Positions 19,201-27,848 of a stretch of DNA of 64,000 nucleotides are shown piece by piece. Numbering within the stretch: position 1 is the stretch's first letter; every line of letters starts with the position of its first letter. The notes under the pieces are model-generated. The model was not told the origin of the DNA. It was given only the letters and a program-made list of their open reading frames with translations, and did not search any database. Both the position numbers and the translations under genes were made by a program. Where the stretch lies: assembly GCF_024296925.1 (NCBI RefSeq), contig NZ_CP101125.1, positions 2,110,501 to 2,174,500 of the forward strand, in the 5' to 3' direction. Source of the stretch: Pseudomonas nunensis (GTDB lineage Bacteria; Pseudomonadota; Gammaproteobacteria; Pseudomonadales; Pseudomonadaceae).

Positions 19201-22200
19201 CTGTTCTGCCGTGGCCTCGACCTGCTGCTGGAATCCCCGGCAGCAGCCCTCGACGATCTGCTCAGTCCTTATCGCCATCACCTGCCGGCAGCCAGCGAAG
19301 GCGCCAACGGTACGCCGCCGTTCAACACCTTGGCCGACTGGTTCGAGCATCAGTTACTTTGCACACCGGACGCCACCGCGCTGGTCGCCGGCCAGCAGCG
19401 CTTGAGCTATGCCGAACTGAATGGGTTGGCCGACACCTTGACGGCGATCTTGATTGAACGTTATCCGCTGCCGACTCAGGACAACACGCCGCTGCATGTG
19501 GTGATGTTTCTTGAAGCCTCGGTCGAGCACATCGTCGCGTTGCTGGCCCTGGCCAAACTCAACCTGACCGCCGTGCCGCTGGATCCCGGGTATCCGCTGG
19601 CGGTACAGCGTCAGGTGCTGGAGCAAGCGAATCCGCATTGCCTGTTGTTCAGCACCGCGACCGAGGCGGCACTGGAAAACCTTGATGCCAAGCGCTGTGC
19701 CCGGCATCGGGTGGACCTGAGCGCCGAAGCCCAAGCGTTCGAACGTCCGCGTCATGCCGGTGAACGCGCGTTGTACACGCTGTTTACCTCCGGCTCCACT
19801 GGCACGCCCAAGGGTGTGCAAGTGCCGGATCGGACCCTGTGCAACCTGTTGCAATGGCAGCGCGCTGAAGGCCAGTTGCCGGCGAAATCGGTGACCTTGC
19901 AATTTTCCATGTTGTCGTTCGATGTGTCGTTTCAGGAGATCTTCGGCACCTTGTGCGGCGGCGGCACCTATCACCTGATCACCCCGCGCTGGCGCCAGGA
20001 TGCTCAGGCGTTGTTGGCGTATCTGGTTGAAGCGCGGATCGAACGTTTGTTCCTGCCGTGCGTGGCGTTGCAGCACCTGGCGCAAACCGCCGTCGCCCAA
20101 GGCGTGTACCCGCCGACGTTGCGCGAAGTGGTCACGGCGGGGGAGCAATTGCTGTGCACCGATGCGCTGAAAACCTGGTTCGGCGGTTTGCCGCTGGCGA
20201 CGCTGTTCAACCACTACGGCCCCACGGAAACCCACGTGGTCAGCGCGTATCGCTTGCCGGCAACTGTCCGTGACTGGCCGTTGCGGGCACCGATTGGCCA
20301 CGCCGTCAGCAATGCCCGATTGTTGTTGGTGGACGAGCACGACCGCCCGGTGCCGAACGGCAGCCGTGGCTACCTGCTGGTGGCCGGGCCGATGATTTCC
20401 CGCTGCTACCTAGCCGATCCGGCGCTGAATACGGCGCGGTTTATCGAACTGCCCCAAGCTGAAGGTGATACTCGACTGTTCTATCGCACCGGCGACTTGG
20501 CCTGGGCTGACCCTGAAGGTTGCCTGCACTATCTGGGGCGCGACGACCAGCAGATCAAACTCAGTGGTCATCGCCTGGAACTAGGGCAGATCGAAGCGGC
20601 GCTGATGCAGGTGCCGCAAGTGATCAACGCGGTAGTGACGGTCCAGGCCGATCCGCCGAGCCTGATCGCGTACCTGCAACTGGATGGTGAACCGGCGACG
20701 GCTCAGACGCTGGATCGTCAGGTCGCCCGGCAACTGCCGGCCCACGTGCGCATCGATGAGTACCGACGGATCGACGCCTGGCCACGCACGCCCAGCGGCA
20801 AGATCGACCGCAAGGCCTTGAGCGGGTTGGGCGAGGCGTTGGAGCGCCGTCGTGCGACAGCTCCGGCCACTGCGTTGAGCCCGCTGGAGCAGCAACTGAG
20901 CGAGTTGTTCAGCGCGGTGATCGGCCGGGACATCGAGCCCGATCAAACCTTCTTCGAAGCCGGCGCCACTAGCCTTGGCCTGATGCGCTTGCATGCCCGC
21001 TACAACCAGGAGCTGCCACACAACGTTGCGATGGCCGACCTGTTCGAGCAAGTGACGGTGAGACGCCTCGCGGCGCACTTGTCCAGGGCGCCATCGGCCC
21101 CGGTCGAGCGGGTACGCCAAGCAGATGTCGGCCAGCAACCGATGGCGATCATCGGCATGGCGGTCAACGTCGCCGGGGCGCAGAACCTCGATGAGTTCTG
21201 GGCGATGGTGCAGGGCGGAGAGTTGGGTATCGAGCATTTCGAGGCGGCCGAAGGGCGCGTCGGTGCCCGCAGTCAACTCGCCGGAATGCTCGATTTCGAC
21301 CCCGAATATTTCGGCATCAGTCGTCAGGAAGCGCGCCTGATGGACCCGCAACAACGGCATCTGTTGATGGCCTGTGTGCAGGCGTTGCAACACGCGGCGA
21401 TCACGCCGTCCGCCGAAGGTCCGCGCATCGGCCTGATTGCCAGTTGTGGCGAAACCACTTACTTCCAGCAGATGCTGCGCGAGACCGCTGACGGTGATTT
21501 GCCGGACGGTTTCCAGATGGCGCTGCACCACGACAAGGACTTCCTGGCGACCAAAGCCGCCTACCACCTCAACCTCACCGGTCCGGCCATGAGCGTGCAG
21601 GCGGCGTGCGGCAGTTCGCTGATCGGCGTGCACCTGGCCAGTGCGATGCTGCGTCAGGGTGACAGTGACGTGATGCTCGCGGCCGGGGTGCTGATCGATC
21701 CGACGTTGACCGACGGTTATCGCCATCGTTCGCAGCACATCTTCTCTAGTGACGGTCTGTGCCGACCTTTCAGTGATGATGCCAGCGGCACCATCGGCGC
21801 CAGTGGTTATGGGGTGGTGGTGCTCAAACCCCTGGCTAAGGCTCGCGCCGATGGCGACCGGATTTATGCGCTGGTCGAAGCCTCGGCGCTGAACAACGAT
21901 GGCCGCGACAAGATGAGCTACACCGCGCCTTCGGTAGCGGGGCAGAGTGCGGTAATTAGCGAAGCCTTGGCCAAAGCCGGGCTGACCGGCGCCGACATCG
22001 GTTACATCGAAGCCCACGGCACCGGCACCTTGCTCGGTGATCCGGTCGAGGTCGCGGCGTTGAGCAAGGCGTTCGGCGATGCCCCAACCGGCGGTTGTGC
22101 GTTGGCCTCGGTGAAAAGCCAGATCGGCCATTTGGGCGCGGCGGCCGGGGTTGTCGGGTTGATCCGTGCCAGCCTCGCGGTGTTCCATGGCGTGGTGCCG

Positions 22201-25200
22201 CCGAACCTTGGTTTTGGCCGGGTCAATCCGCAAATCGACCTCGCGAATTCGCCGTTTTATGTACCGACCACGTCGCGGCCCTGGCCTGAAGGTCGGCGGC
22301 GTTTGGCGGGGGTCAGCAGCTTTGGCATCGGTGGGACTAATGCGCATGTAATTGTCGGTGCGGCGCAGCACGATGAAGTGTTGGCTGAGGACGTTTTGCC
22401 GTGCCTGATGATCTCGGCCCACAGCCGTTCGGCGTTGCTGCGCGATGTAGCGGCGATTCAAGGGTATTTGAACGCTTTCCCCGAGCGTCACTCAGCGGTG
22501 CTGGGTCACCTGCAATCAGGGCGTCGTCAATTGCGCTGGCGCTTGGCGATGGCGTATCGGCCGGGGGAGGTGTTGCACACTTCGTCGATCAAGGAGGTGA
22601 GCGTGTCGGGCGTGCAATTGAAAGCCGATGGGCACAAAACCCAGGCGCTGATAGACGCGTGGTATGACGGTGCAACCATCGACTGGCCACAGCGCTCGGC
22701 GCCACCGCCGTGGGATCTGCCGCCATCATCCTTCGATCTGGAGACCTTCCGTTTTCAGGCCGCAGTTGAACCCGAAAAAGCGATGACCGTTGAGCGACAA
22801 CCCTTGGCCGACTGGTTCTACCAACGGCAGTGGGTGCGCGTGCGGCGGTTGAACACGGTGGTGGCTACCGAGCGGCGTGAAACGCTGGTCATCTGTAGCA
22901 ACGAAACGCTCGACACGACATTGCTGGAGAGCCTGAACACCGTCTATCAACGGGTCATTCACCTGCGTGCCGGCAACGGCTTCAAGCGACTCGGCACCGA
23001 CCGTTTCGAGCTTGATCCGTTGGACGCGCAGGCCTTGTCGCGCCTGCTCGATGAATTAGCTGAGCCCGCATTGGGTGAGCTGGACTGGCTGCACGCCTTG
23101 CCGCTGTCGGTAACAGGTGCGGTCAATGAGCAAAGCCTGGCGGCGGCGCAGTGGGCCGGTCTGGACACGGTCAGCGCCTTGATGCAGGCCTGGGGGCAAG
23201 CCTCGCGCGCGACGACGTTGCGACTGTGGCTGATGTCGTGGCAGGCGTGTCCGGTAGACGGCGAAGTGATACGTCCCGAACTCGCGGCGCTGGCCGGGAT
23301 TACCGAAGTGGTGCCCCAGGAATACCCGGTGCGCTGTCACTGGCTGGATTGGCCGACGTTCCGCATGGGCGCGCAGGAGCTGGCGACGTTGCTCGCTGAT
23401 CCGGCGTCTTTGCCTCGGCGCATGGCGATTCGTGATGGTTATCTCTGGCAGCCACGGTTGATTGCCAGTCCGTTACCGGCGAGCGTTCCGATGGCGAACA
23501 GACTGCCCATGGACGGCATGTTTCTGGTGTTGGGCGGCACGGGCGGTATCGGTCGCACGCTAGCCGAACACCTGTTGCAGGCGCCGCAACGGCGCATCGT
23601 CGTCCTGTCGCGCCGGGGCGAATTGCCGGCAGCACTGGCGGCGTATGGCTCGCGGATCGACTGTGTACAGGCCGATATCGCCGACCTGGCCAACTGGCCC
23701 GCCGTGCTCGAACAACTGGCCCGGTGCTACGGCCGTTTTGCCGGGGTGATCCACGCCGCCGGTGTCGGTGCAGGCAGTCTGATTCGTCAGCGTGACGCCC
23801 GCCAGTTGGGCGAGGCCATGGCGGCCAAGACCCGTGGCATGCTCGCGGTCGAGGCCCTGATCTCAACGATGAACCCCGGGTTTGTCCTGTACTGCTCGTC
23901 AATGTCGGCGCTGTTCGGCGGCGCGGGGCATATGGATTATGCGGCCGCCAGCGCGTTGCTCGACGGCTTCGCCCATTACCGACCGAGCGCCGCCAGCGAT
24001 TGCGTGCGCCTGGGCATCAACTGGGACATCTGGCGCGACATCGGCATGGCCACCACCAGCGGCACCGGCGATGCCGCGCATCAGGAGCACCTGACGGTCG
24101 GGATGTCGGCAGAAGAGGGCTGCCGCGTGTTCGACCTGGCCATGACGACGCAACTGCCACAACTGCTGATCTCCACCACCGGTATCGACACGGCACGGCG
24201 TTTTTATCCGGTTCGGCATGGCGCGGTAATTGCGCCGGTGAATGTGCCGGAAGTGCTGGATCTGCACAGCCATCTGCACGAAAGCCTGTGCAAATGGTTG
24301 GGCGTCACCCGCCTCGATGACGACGATTCGCTGTACGAACTGGGGGCGGATTCGCTGACGTTGCTCGACCTGATCGATGAACTGCAAGCAGCCACTGGCG
24401 TGGTGTTCCAGCTCTCGCAATTCAGTCACAAGGTCAGCCTGCAAGAGATCCTGGCGCTGGTGGATGCTGCCGCCGTCTGTGTGACGCCAAACGCGCCAGA
24501 CACCTGGGCCGATGCGGTGCAGATTGATCAGTGGCACGCGGGTGCCGGTCGTGAGTGGCTGTACCTGATTCACCCGGTGGGCGGCGATGTTCAGGCCTAC
24601 CGTGAATTGGTTTCAGCGCTGCATCCCGATCTGGGCGTGTGCGTGATCGCCGATCCGGCGTTGCGTCTGCCGGACTTACCGAACATCAGCCTCGCCGAGC
24701 GTGCTGAATTTTACTTGAAGGCAATTCAGGCCCGGCAAACCAACGGTGGTGCCTGGCGTCTGGCCGGGTGGTCGTTCGGCGCCTGGGTGGCGCAGTCGAT
24801 GTGCAGCCTGGCGCAGTCATCCGGATTCAGGCAGCCGCTGCTGTACCTGATCGACCCGCCCGCGCCGGATGCCGGGGCAGAACTGGCGAGCATCGATGAT
24901 CAGGCGATCGGGCAGGTGTTCCAACGCGAGTTTGCCCAGCGTTGGCCGGACGCCGTCGGCCGGGCATTGCCTGAAGACCGGCAGGTCTATATGCAGCGCC
25001 TGACCCGTTGCTGCAACCACAACATCGCCAGCATGGCATCCTTCCAGCCACCGCCGTTGACGAACACTTCAGTGCGGATGTTCATCGCCGCGCAAGCCAA
25101 TCCCTATGGCGTGGGCAATGCCTGGAACGCCGAAGACCTGAAACACGCCTGGCAGGATTTGCTCCCGCAGTTACAGAGTTGGCAGCTGCTGGACACCGAT

Positions 25201-25293
25201 CACTACGGCATCGTCGCAGGCCAGTGGGCGCGAGTGATTGCCGAAATAATCAGCACCGATTCGCAACCCGAGGAGGGCGATCAGCATGAGTGA
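16201..25293 (+). CDS. Hybrid NRPS-PKS: A-T-C-A-T-KS-KR-ACP-TE lacking an acyltransferase
   Basis: Megasynthase of 3030 residues. It begins directly with an A domain (about 15-495), code DAFFLGVTFK, close to branched-chain (Val/Ile) codes, and T1 (WLGSGGDSLKAMRL, about 545), making a loading module. Next: C domain with HHIIVDG (about 732); A2 (about 1045-1540), code DVQFVAHVVK, proline-like; T2 (FFEAGATSLGLM, about 1585); ketosynthase (about 1645-2055) with active site QAACGSSL (Cys about 1803), EAHGTGT and GHLGAAAG histidines; a linker that keeps the usual KS-to-AT start (LPCLMISAHSRSALLR) but has no AT; ketoreductase (VLGGTGGIGRTLAEHLL about 2443, catalytic Tyr in HMDYAAASA); ACP (LYELGADSLTLLDL, about 2715); thioesterase (GWSFGAW, about 2860). 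No LDD motif is seen in the KR. Predicted output: Val/Ile-Pro extended by malonate and reduced to a statine-like beta-hydroxy acid, with malonyl supplied in trans. Start codon ATGATG overlaps the NRPS2 stop. Confidence 0.9.
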   Translation: MMNPQMLTLLAQFAGQVRRDPQALAVIDQQVRLTYSELASASERIARGLQARGVQPGQSVALCMPRCWQWLAAILGALKVGAVVVPLDRASPLKRRDLMLADAGCVGLITLDEEWTPATALWQANVEALLDHPDHPPQPLADTFAEVSFLFYTSGTTGTPKAVEVGERGLLRLTQTEGYIEIRPKDRFACLSNPAFDACSFELWAPLLNGGCCVIIADHDLLDAQRLARVLEEQRVDNLFMTVSLFNTLSAECPACFASLRQVLIGGEQISAAAVRAWYRANPGSQCQIFNVYGPTECTTFALCYPIARDFSGPLVPIGRPLPDTGVQVLDEQQRPVAVGEVGELYLSGSGVARGYRNRAEDTSRNFVRLANLDGGAHVHYRTGDRVRVNAEGLVEYIGRVDRQVKVRGFRIEPGEVELQILEHPQVAQAYVCTRRQAAEDHQLLAFIVPRDGLEYAEFDAHLRARLASYMRPHQLFLLERLPLTANGKIDRETLLAQSLTPWRPMVEQRNFEGSPALNWLLAQVRSLLGQPALNAHDDWLGSGGDSLKAMRLRSAIRTHWQREIAIATLLSEPFAALAEHLIGQQANFIYPPAPAISSARRLPATAEQRRLWLMQQRTPTSTAYNVPLILHLAAGVDVSALAYAVGQLAARHPGLRTAFVTGADGLDQVIAEQGPVCRTFEPGHFTEDTWQAFAALVFGTPFDLATPTLFQAWLLPFADGSCRLLLNLHHIIVDGWSMNLLFDDLTQLYEDAVRGRVSPEPTPQLTTLEFGLWQGQWSVDPHYRDQRRALAQLHRQQEAPSPTLMPMRAVGPEARLYRAPLGNLRSAALERFCSQQRLTRFEVLFSVFAWSLYALTGSERPRIASPVSNRPLAEFEQTLGMFANTVLIPTTVDNALALGEQLRRQTATVREVLGLQDVALADVVEDLRLSSGTPLFDFMFVLENTDYAALAGSGLQATLEFSGPLQAKCPLTLLVVGAECWWEYQCSYFDEAQMHAVNELFCRGLDLLLESPAAALDDLLSPYRHHLPAASEGANGTPPFNTLADWFEHQLLCTPDATALVAGQQRLSYAELNGLADTLTAILIERYPLPTQDNTPLHVVMFLEASVEHIVALLALAKLNLTAVPLDPGYPLAVQRQVLEQANPHCLLFSTATEAALENLDAKRCARHRVDLSAEAQAFERPRHAGERALYTLFTSGSTGTPKGVQVPDRTLCNLLQWQRAEGQLPAKSVTLQFSMLSFDVSFQEIFGTLCGGGTYHLITPRWRQDAQALLAYLVEARIERLFLPCVALQHLAQTAVAQGVYPPTLREVVTAGEQLLCTDALKTWFGGLPLATLFNHYGPTETHVVSAYRLPATVRDWPLRAPIGHAVSNARLLLVDEHDRPVPNGSRGYLLVAGPMISRCYLADPALNTARFIELPQAEGDTRLFYRTGDLAWADPEGCLHYLGRDDQQIKLSGHRLELGQIEAALMQVPQVINAVVTVQADPPSLIAYLQLDGEPATAQTLDRQVARQLPAHVRIDEYRRIDAWPRTPSGKIDRKALSGLGEALERRRATAPATALSPLEQQLSELFSAVIGRDIEPDQTFFEAGATSLGLMRLHARYNQELPHNVAMADLFEQVTVRRLAAHLSRAPSAPVERVRQADVGQQPMAIIGMAVNVAGAQNLDEFWAMVQGGELGIEHFEAAEGRVGARSQLAGMLDFDPEYFGISRQEARLMDPQQRHLLMACVQALQHAAITPSAEGPRIGLIASCGETTYFQQMLRETADGDLPDGFQMALHHDKDFLATKAAYHLNLTGPAMSVQAACGSSLIGVHLASAMLRQGDSDVMLAAGVLIDPTLTDGYRHRSQHIFSSDGLCRPFSDDASGTIGASGYGVVVLKPLAKARADGDRIYALVEASALNNDGRDKMSYTAPSVAGQSAVISEALAKAGLTGADIGYIEAHGTGTLLGDPVEVAALSKAFGDAPTGGCALASVKSQIGHLGAAAGVVGLIRASLAVFHGVVPPNLGFGRVNPQIDLANSPFYVPTTSRPWPEGRRRLAGVSSFGIGGTNAHVIVGAAQHDEVLAEDVLPCLMISAHSRSALLRDVAAIQGYLNAFPERHSAVLGHLQSGRRQLRWRLAMAYRPGEVLHTSSIKEVSVSGVQLKADGHKTQALIDAWYDGATIDWPQRSAPPPWDLPPSSFDLETFRFQAAVEPEKAMTVERQPLADWFYQRQWVRVRRLNTVVATERRETLVICSNETLDTTLLESLNTVYQRVIHLRAGNGFKRLGTDRFELDPLDAQALSRLLDELAEPALGELDWLHALPLSVTGAVNEQSLAAAQWAGLDTVSALMQAWGQASRATTLRLWLMSWQACPVDGEVIRPELAALAGITEVVPQEYPVRCHWLDWPTFRMGAQELATLLADPASLPRRMAIRDGYLWQPRLIASPLPASVPMANRLPMDGMFLVLGGTGGIGRTLAEHLLQAPQRRIVVLSRRGELPAALAAYGSRIDCVQADIADLANWPAVLEQLARCYGRFAGVIHAAGVGAGSLIRQRDARQLGEAMAAKTRGMLAVEALISTMNPGFVLYCSSMSALFGGAGHMDYAAASALLDGFAHYRPSAASDCVRLGINWDIWRDIGMATTSGTGDAAHQEHLTVGMSAEEGCRVFDLAMTTQLPQLLISTTGIDTARRFYPVRHGAVIAPVNVPEVLDLHSHLHESLCKWLGVTRLDDDDSLYELGADSLTLLDLIDELQAATGVVFQLSQFSHKVSLQEILALVDAAAVCVTPNAPDTWADAVQIDQWHAGAGREWLYLIHPVGGDVQAYRELVSALHPDLGVCVIADPALRLPDLPNISLAERAEFYLKAIQARQTNGGAWRLAGWSFGAWVAQSMCSLAQSSGFRQPLLYLIDPPAPDAGAELASIDDQAIGQVFQREFAQRWPDAVGRALPEDRQVYMQRLTRCCNHNIASMASFQPPPLTNTSVRMFIAAQANPYGVGNAWNAEDLKHAWQDLLPQLQSWQLLDTDHYGIVAGQWARVIAEIISTDSQPEEGDQHE

Positions 25294-25471
25294 GACCAAC
25301 CCGCAATTCGAGGTGGTACGCAACGAGGAAGGCCAATACTCCCTGTGGCCGCTGGGCAAGCCAATGGCCAATGGTTGGACTGAGGTGGGGCAACGCGGGG
25401 AACGGCAGGTTTGCCTGGATTACATCGCTGAACACTGGACCGATATGCGGCCGCGTTCGCTTCAGGATTGA
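25286..25471 (+). CDS. MbtH-family protein
   Basis: Small cofactor-like protein of 61 residues that binds A domains and aids their folding and activity. The family signature is complete: QYSLWPLGKPMANGW, then the G-rich turn, CLDYIAEHWTDMRP and a short tail. The ATG lies inside the NRPS3 stop region (overlap of 8 bases) and follows GAGGAGGGCGATCAGC, so it is translated with the synthetases. It is the only MbtH in the window and could serve the six A domains of this operon; whether the distant Ser-Pro synthetase also uses it is unknown. Confidence 0.97.
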   Translation: MSETNPQFEVVRNEEGQYSLWPLGKPMANGWTEVGQRGERQVCLDYIAEHWTDMRPRSLQD

Positions 25472-25484
25472 ACATCGCCCCCCA

Positions 25485-25574
25485 TGTGGGAGCGGGCTTG
25501 CTCGCGAAAGCGGCGGCACAGTCAACATTGATGTTGCCTGATACACCGCCTTCGCGAGCAAGCCCGCTCCCACA
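25485..25574. repeat. REPIN (GTGGGAGCGGGCTTGCTCGCG family)
   Basis: Paired inverted REP sequences in the gap between the MbtH gene and the dioxygenase: left arm TGTGGGAGCGGGCTTGCTCG, right arm ending CGAGCAAGCCCGCTCCCACA, separated by a short AT-richer centre. Same family as those at 26503 and 53923. It may act as an mRNA stabilising or attenuating hairpin after the synthetase transcript. Confidence 0.93.
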
Positions 25575-25615
25575 GGGTTTGGGGATCGGCCATACAAATA
25601 ATAAGGTGAGGGAAC

Positions 25616-26485
25616 ATGGATCAATTGGCATTGAAGGCTATCGAGCGCATCGCGGGGCAATCCCGTGCGCCCTACAACAGCATCACAGTCGACCGTCTGA
25701 CACCGATCATTGGTGCCGAAGTCGGTGGAGTCGACCTGTCGCAACCGCTGAGCGAAGAACAACTCACAGAAGTCCGTCGGGCCTTCCTGGAAAACCACGT
25801 ATTGGTCTTTCGCGACCAGCACCTGACCGTGGACCAGCACAAAGCCTTCGGCCGATTGTTCGGTGAACTGCGAGCCTTGCCGGTGGAGGACATCGATGGC
25901 GATGACCCCGAACTGGTGGTGATCCGCGCCAACGCGCAATCGCGGTTCGTCGCCGGGGAAACCTGGCACACCGACGGTACGGCGGACCTGGAACCGTCCA
26001 TGGGCTCGATGCTGTACGTCAAGGAAACCCCGGCCATCGGCACCGGCGGCGATACGCTGTTTGCCAACATGCACCTGGCCGTGGAAATGCTGTCACCGAC
26101 GATGCAGCAGTTTTTGGGTGAATTGACTGCGATCCATGATGGCGAGATTCCGTGGAAGGGCTTCCAGCCACCGGCCAATCTGCCCAAGACCGAACACCCG
26201 GTGGTGGTCCGTCACCCTGAAACCGGGCGCAAGACGCTGTTCGTCAATTCCGGGTTTACCTCGCACATCGTCCAGTTGTCCGGCGGCGAGAGCCAGATGC
26301 TGTTGAACATGCTGTTCGATCTGATCGCCCGCGAACCGATCCTCAGTTGCCGCGTACGCTGGGAGCCCAACACCCTAGTGTTCTGGGACAACCGCTGCAC
26401 CCAGCATCACGCGGTCTGGGATTACTTCCCGCATTCGCGCTACGGCGAACGCGTGACGATCCTGGGCAAACAACCCAAACCTTGA
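25616..26485 (+). CDS. TauD/TfdA-family Fe(II)/2-oxoglutarate dioxygenase
   Basis: Predicted non-haem iron oxygenase of 289 residues. The iron-binding HxD is seen in ETWHTDGTADLEPSMGSML (about 122-124) and the distal histidine lies in RCTQHHAVWDYFPHSRYGER (about 262), followed by the arginine that holds 2-oxoglutarate. The N-terminal core (ITVDRLTPIIGAEVGGVDL, FRDQHLTVDQHKAFGRLFG) is typical of TauD. The start at 25616 follows AAGGTGAGGG. It lies downstream of the MbtH gene in the same direction with only a REPIN between, so it is a plausible tailoring hydroxylase for an amino acid or the finished peptide. A stand-alone role in sulfonate use is possible but less suited to this context. Confidence 0.88.
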   Translation: MDQLALKAIERIAGQSRAPYNSITVDRLTPIIGAEVGGVDLSQPLSEEQLTEVRRAFLENHVLVFRDQHLTVDQHKAFGRLFGELRALPVEDIDGDDPELVVIRANAQSRFVAGETWHTDGTADLEPSMGSMLYVKETPAIGTGGDTLFANMHLAVEMLSPTMQQFLGELTAIHDGEIPWKGFQPPANLPKTEHPVVVRHPETGRKTLFVNSGFTSHIVQLSGGESQMLLNMLFDLIAREPILSCRVRWEPNTLVFWDNRCTQHHAVWDYFPHSRYGERVTILGKQPKP

Positions 26486-26502
26486 ACTCACCATAGAACC
26501 CC

Positions 26503-26592
26503 TGTGGGAGCGGGCTTGCTCGCGAAAGCGGTGTGTCAGTCAATGATGATGTCGACTGACACATCGCATTCGCGAGCAAGCCCGCTCCCACA
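26503..26592. repeat. REPIN between convergent dioxygenase and exporter genes
   Basis: Inverted pair with arms TGTGGGAGCGGGCTTGCTCG and CGAGCAAGCCCGCTCCCACA, same family as 25485-25574 and 53923-54012. It fills the convergent intergenic region and could form the transcription end for both sides; no separate T-tailed terminator was seen. Confidence 0.93.
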
Positions 26593-26603
26593 AGGGGTAA
26601 ATT

Positions 26604-27848
26604 TCATACAGGGGAGGTTGCCGGCACCACACCAGGCTGACTAACCCGCAACACCCGATACCCCAACAACCCAATCGGAATACAAGCCAACGCCAACCCC
26701 CAGAACAACACCGCGCCCCCGAAATGCGCAATCACCACCGCTCCCAACAGCGGTGCCAACGCTGAACCAAACCCCGCCAACATCGAAATCCCGATAAAAC
26801 TCCCACGCATCCCCGGCGGCGCAAGGCGATCAATCAGGGTGCCAAACAGCGGCATCACAATGATCTCGGCAAAGGTCGCGAACACAACGGCAAACAGCCA
26901 CCCAGCCCACCAGGCCCCGGTGTTCAACGCAATCAGGGCGTGGGCGACCATCAGGCAACCCAGCGCCATCAAGTAGGCAGTCTTGTCGGCCAGGGCGATC
27001 AGCCAACTCATCAAAAACAGATGCACCACCAGCACCACGGCGGCGTTGGTGAAGCTCATCATGGCGATGATGTGGTTGATGTCGTCGACGCTCAATTGCA
27101 GCAGGTAAAAGGTCAGCGGTTCATCGATTTGCGCGTAGACCAGCACCAGGAAAAAGTTGGCGACGATGATCGACAGGAACAACTTGCTGCCGAGGATCGC
27201 GTGGAAAATCTCCCGCAGCGGTGGCGAGGCGGTTTTGCTCAGGTGCGGGTTACGCAAACGCGCCCGGGCTGCGTTGATAATCGTCAGGGTCAGCACGGCG
27301 TAGACGCACACGGCAATGCCAAACACGCCGTCGCTCTGATGGTTGGCAAACCACAGGCCGATCAGCGGGCCGATGGCCGCCGCGCAATTGACCACGTAAT
27401 AACGGATGTGGAACAGGAACGTGCGCTGGGCATCATCGACCGCCGTGTCACTCAGCAGCATGCGCAGCAGCGGTTCGAGAATGCTCTGGGACAACGCCAT
27501 GCCGATGATCGCCACGAAGTAACTGGTTTGCCCCGGCAGCAGGCCCATCAACAGGTAACAACTGGCGCACAGCGCGCAGCCGAATAGCATCAGGTTGCGC
27601 GAGTTGAAGCGATCGCCCAGCAAGCCACTGAGCGGCGACAAGGCAATCGAGATCAGCGCGCCGAGCGCCAGTTGCGCGCCAATCTCGGTGATCGGCGTGC
27701 CGAAGCGTTTGTTCATCGCCACGGCAATGAATGGCCAGATCATGAACGAGGCGACACGGGCCAGCCCAATCCCCAGCAACAGCCAGCGGGTCGGATGAGG
27801 CAGGGCGCGCAACGAGGCCAGGGTGCCGGAGTTCGGACGCTGGCTCAT
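26604..27848 (-). CDS. MFS efflux transporter
   Basis: Major facilitator of 414 residues with about 12 hydrophobic segments. The loop between segments 2 and 3 carries the motif A form LSGLLGDRFNSRNLMLFG, typical of drug and metabolite exporters; the N-terminus is short and basic. The ATG overlaps the stop of the upstream acetyltransferase gene, so the two are one transcript. It converges on the NRPS operon, which otherwise has no exporter in the window, so export of the NRPS product is the favoured inference. Its substrate is not shown by sequence. Confidence 0.88.
   Translation of the reverse strand: MSQRPNSGTLASLRALPHPTRWLLLGIGLARVASFMIWPFIAVAMNKRFGTPITEIGAQLALGALISIALSPLSGLLGDRFNSRNLMLFGCALCASCYLLMGLLPGQTSYFVAIIGMALSQSILEPLLRMLLSDTAVDDAQRTFLFHIRYYVVNCAAAIGPLIGLWFANHQSDGVFGIAVCVYAVLTLTIINAARARLRNPHLSKTASPPLREIFHAILGSKLFLSIIVANFFLVLVYAQIDEPLTFYLLQLSVDDINHIIAMMSFTNAAVVLVVHLFLMSWLIALADKTAYLMALGCLMVAHALIALNTGAWWAGWLFAVVFATFAEIIVMPLFGTLIDRLAPPGMRGSFIGISMLAGFGSALAPLLGAVVIAHFGGAVLFWGLALACIPIGLLGYRVLRVSQPGVVPATSPV

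Noticed and set aside
2277..25293. Pyoverdine synthetase
   Set aside because: No chromophore-type first module, no hydroxyornithine code, and the Cy/Ox and KS-KR domains do not belong to that pathway.
2277..25293. Tubulysin- or bleomycin-type pathway
   Set aside because: A TubC-like docking domain and thiazole module are shared features, but the module order, proline codes and lack of methyltransferases differ.
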